Shown piece after piece: positions 5,040 through 5,184 of a DNA stretch of 5,184 nucleotides. This stretch comes from an uncultured Prevotella sp. (GTDB lineage Bacteria > Bacteroidota > Bacteroidia > Bacteroidales > Bacteroidaceae): positions 1 to 5,184 of the forward strand of contig CAAHDP010000327.1 of the NCBI GenBank assembly GCA_900770515.1, in the 5' to 3' direction. A program made the position numbers and the translations under genes. How positions within the stretch are numbered: the first letter of the stretch is position 1; each line of letters starts with the position of its first letter. The notes under the pieces are model-generated. The model was not told the DNA's origin and made no database searches. It was given only the letters and a program-made list of their open reading frames with translations.

Positions 5040-5184
5040 TTTTTTAACATAAAGCTCTAAAGCAGTCAAAGGAGAATAAGAGAGGTTGGAACGTAAACAG
5101 TTGGGAATGAGCAGATTTGCACAAAGTTGCCAAATCGGCATAAAGCAAGCGAGTGAGGAATATTGAAGTAGTTCAGTTACTAAA
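5040..5184. other. Right-hand end: no supported feature
   Basis: No consensus promoter, tRNA, strong hairpin or convincing gene is visible. A minus-strand frame runs open from the window edge to a TAG at 5028-5030, and a plus-strand frame from 5107 to 5166 encodes 19 residues. Neither shows a recognisable motif or a start signal. Together with 4648-4926 this makes the whole stretch from 4648 to the end gene-free. Confidence 0.5.

Noticed and set aside
5107..5166. Small plus-strand ORF of 19 codons
   Set aside because: No ribosome binding site, promoter or recognisable family; it is too short to support.
5028..5184. Minus-strand frame open from the right edge, about 51 codons
   Set aside because: Codon use and composition do not look coding, there is no motif, and its stop falls inside the degenerate repeat array. 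It could be the end of a gene beyond the edge, but nothing supports it.

Overview
The window looks like chromosomal DNA from a Bacteroidales bacterium, most likely Prevotella/Segatella. The evidence is the recurrent Bacteroidetes promoter layout (TTTG or TTG, 19-20 bp, TAnnTTTG), A-rich leaders with little or no Shine-Dalgarno sequence, the gene families present and the base composition. The genus is an inference. No ribosomal or tRNA gene is present to fix it.

Left part (1-2420): two envelope-polysaccharide-type glycosyltransferase genes face each other. A GT4-fold glycosyltransferase (122-1369, +) converges on a membrane-anchored GT2 polyprenyl-phosphate-type glycosyltransferase (1418-2347, -). 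An 18-bp perfect hairpin that includes the end and stop codon of the first gene separates them. Each gene has its own Bacteroidetes-type promoter, so they are neighbours but not an operon. A second promoter at the extreme left points out of the window, so a divergent gene should lie just beyond base 1. The GT4 protein carries an in-frame 9-nt minisatellite that inserts an S/N-Q-G-rich linker.

Middle part (2421-4491): a stand-alone 589-residue AAA-ATPase-like/PD-(D/E)XK nuclease-like protein (2676-4445, +) has a long leader with two possible promoters and ends in a strong hairpin. This family is multi-copy in gut Bacteroidetes and has no settled function.

Right part (4492-5184): there is no intact gene in almost 700 bases, but the stretch is dense in structure. 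It holds a roughly 50-codon relic on the minus strand resembling the C-terminal winged helix of a Bacteroidetes P-loop ATPase. Next come two tandem AAACAAnnTTGTTT palindromes, then a 117-bp MITE-like element with 27-bp perfect terminal inverted repeats, each itself palindromic, built on the heptamer CGGACAA. Last is a degenerate tandem array of five 22-nt units. The final 140 bases hold nothing I can support. This is the accessory-looking part of the window and the best place to look for something undescribed. No complete new multi-gene system can be demonstrated from this sequence.
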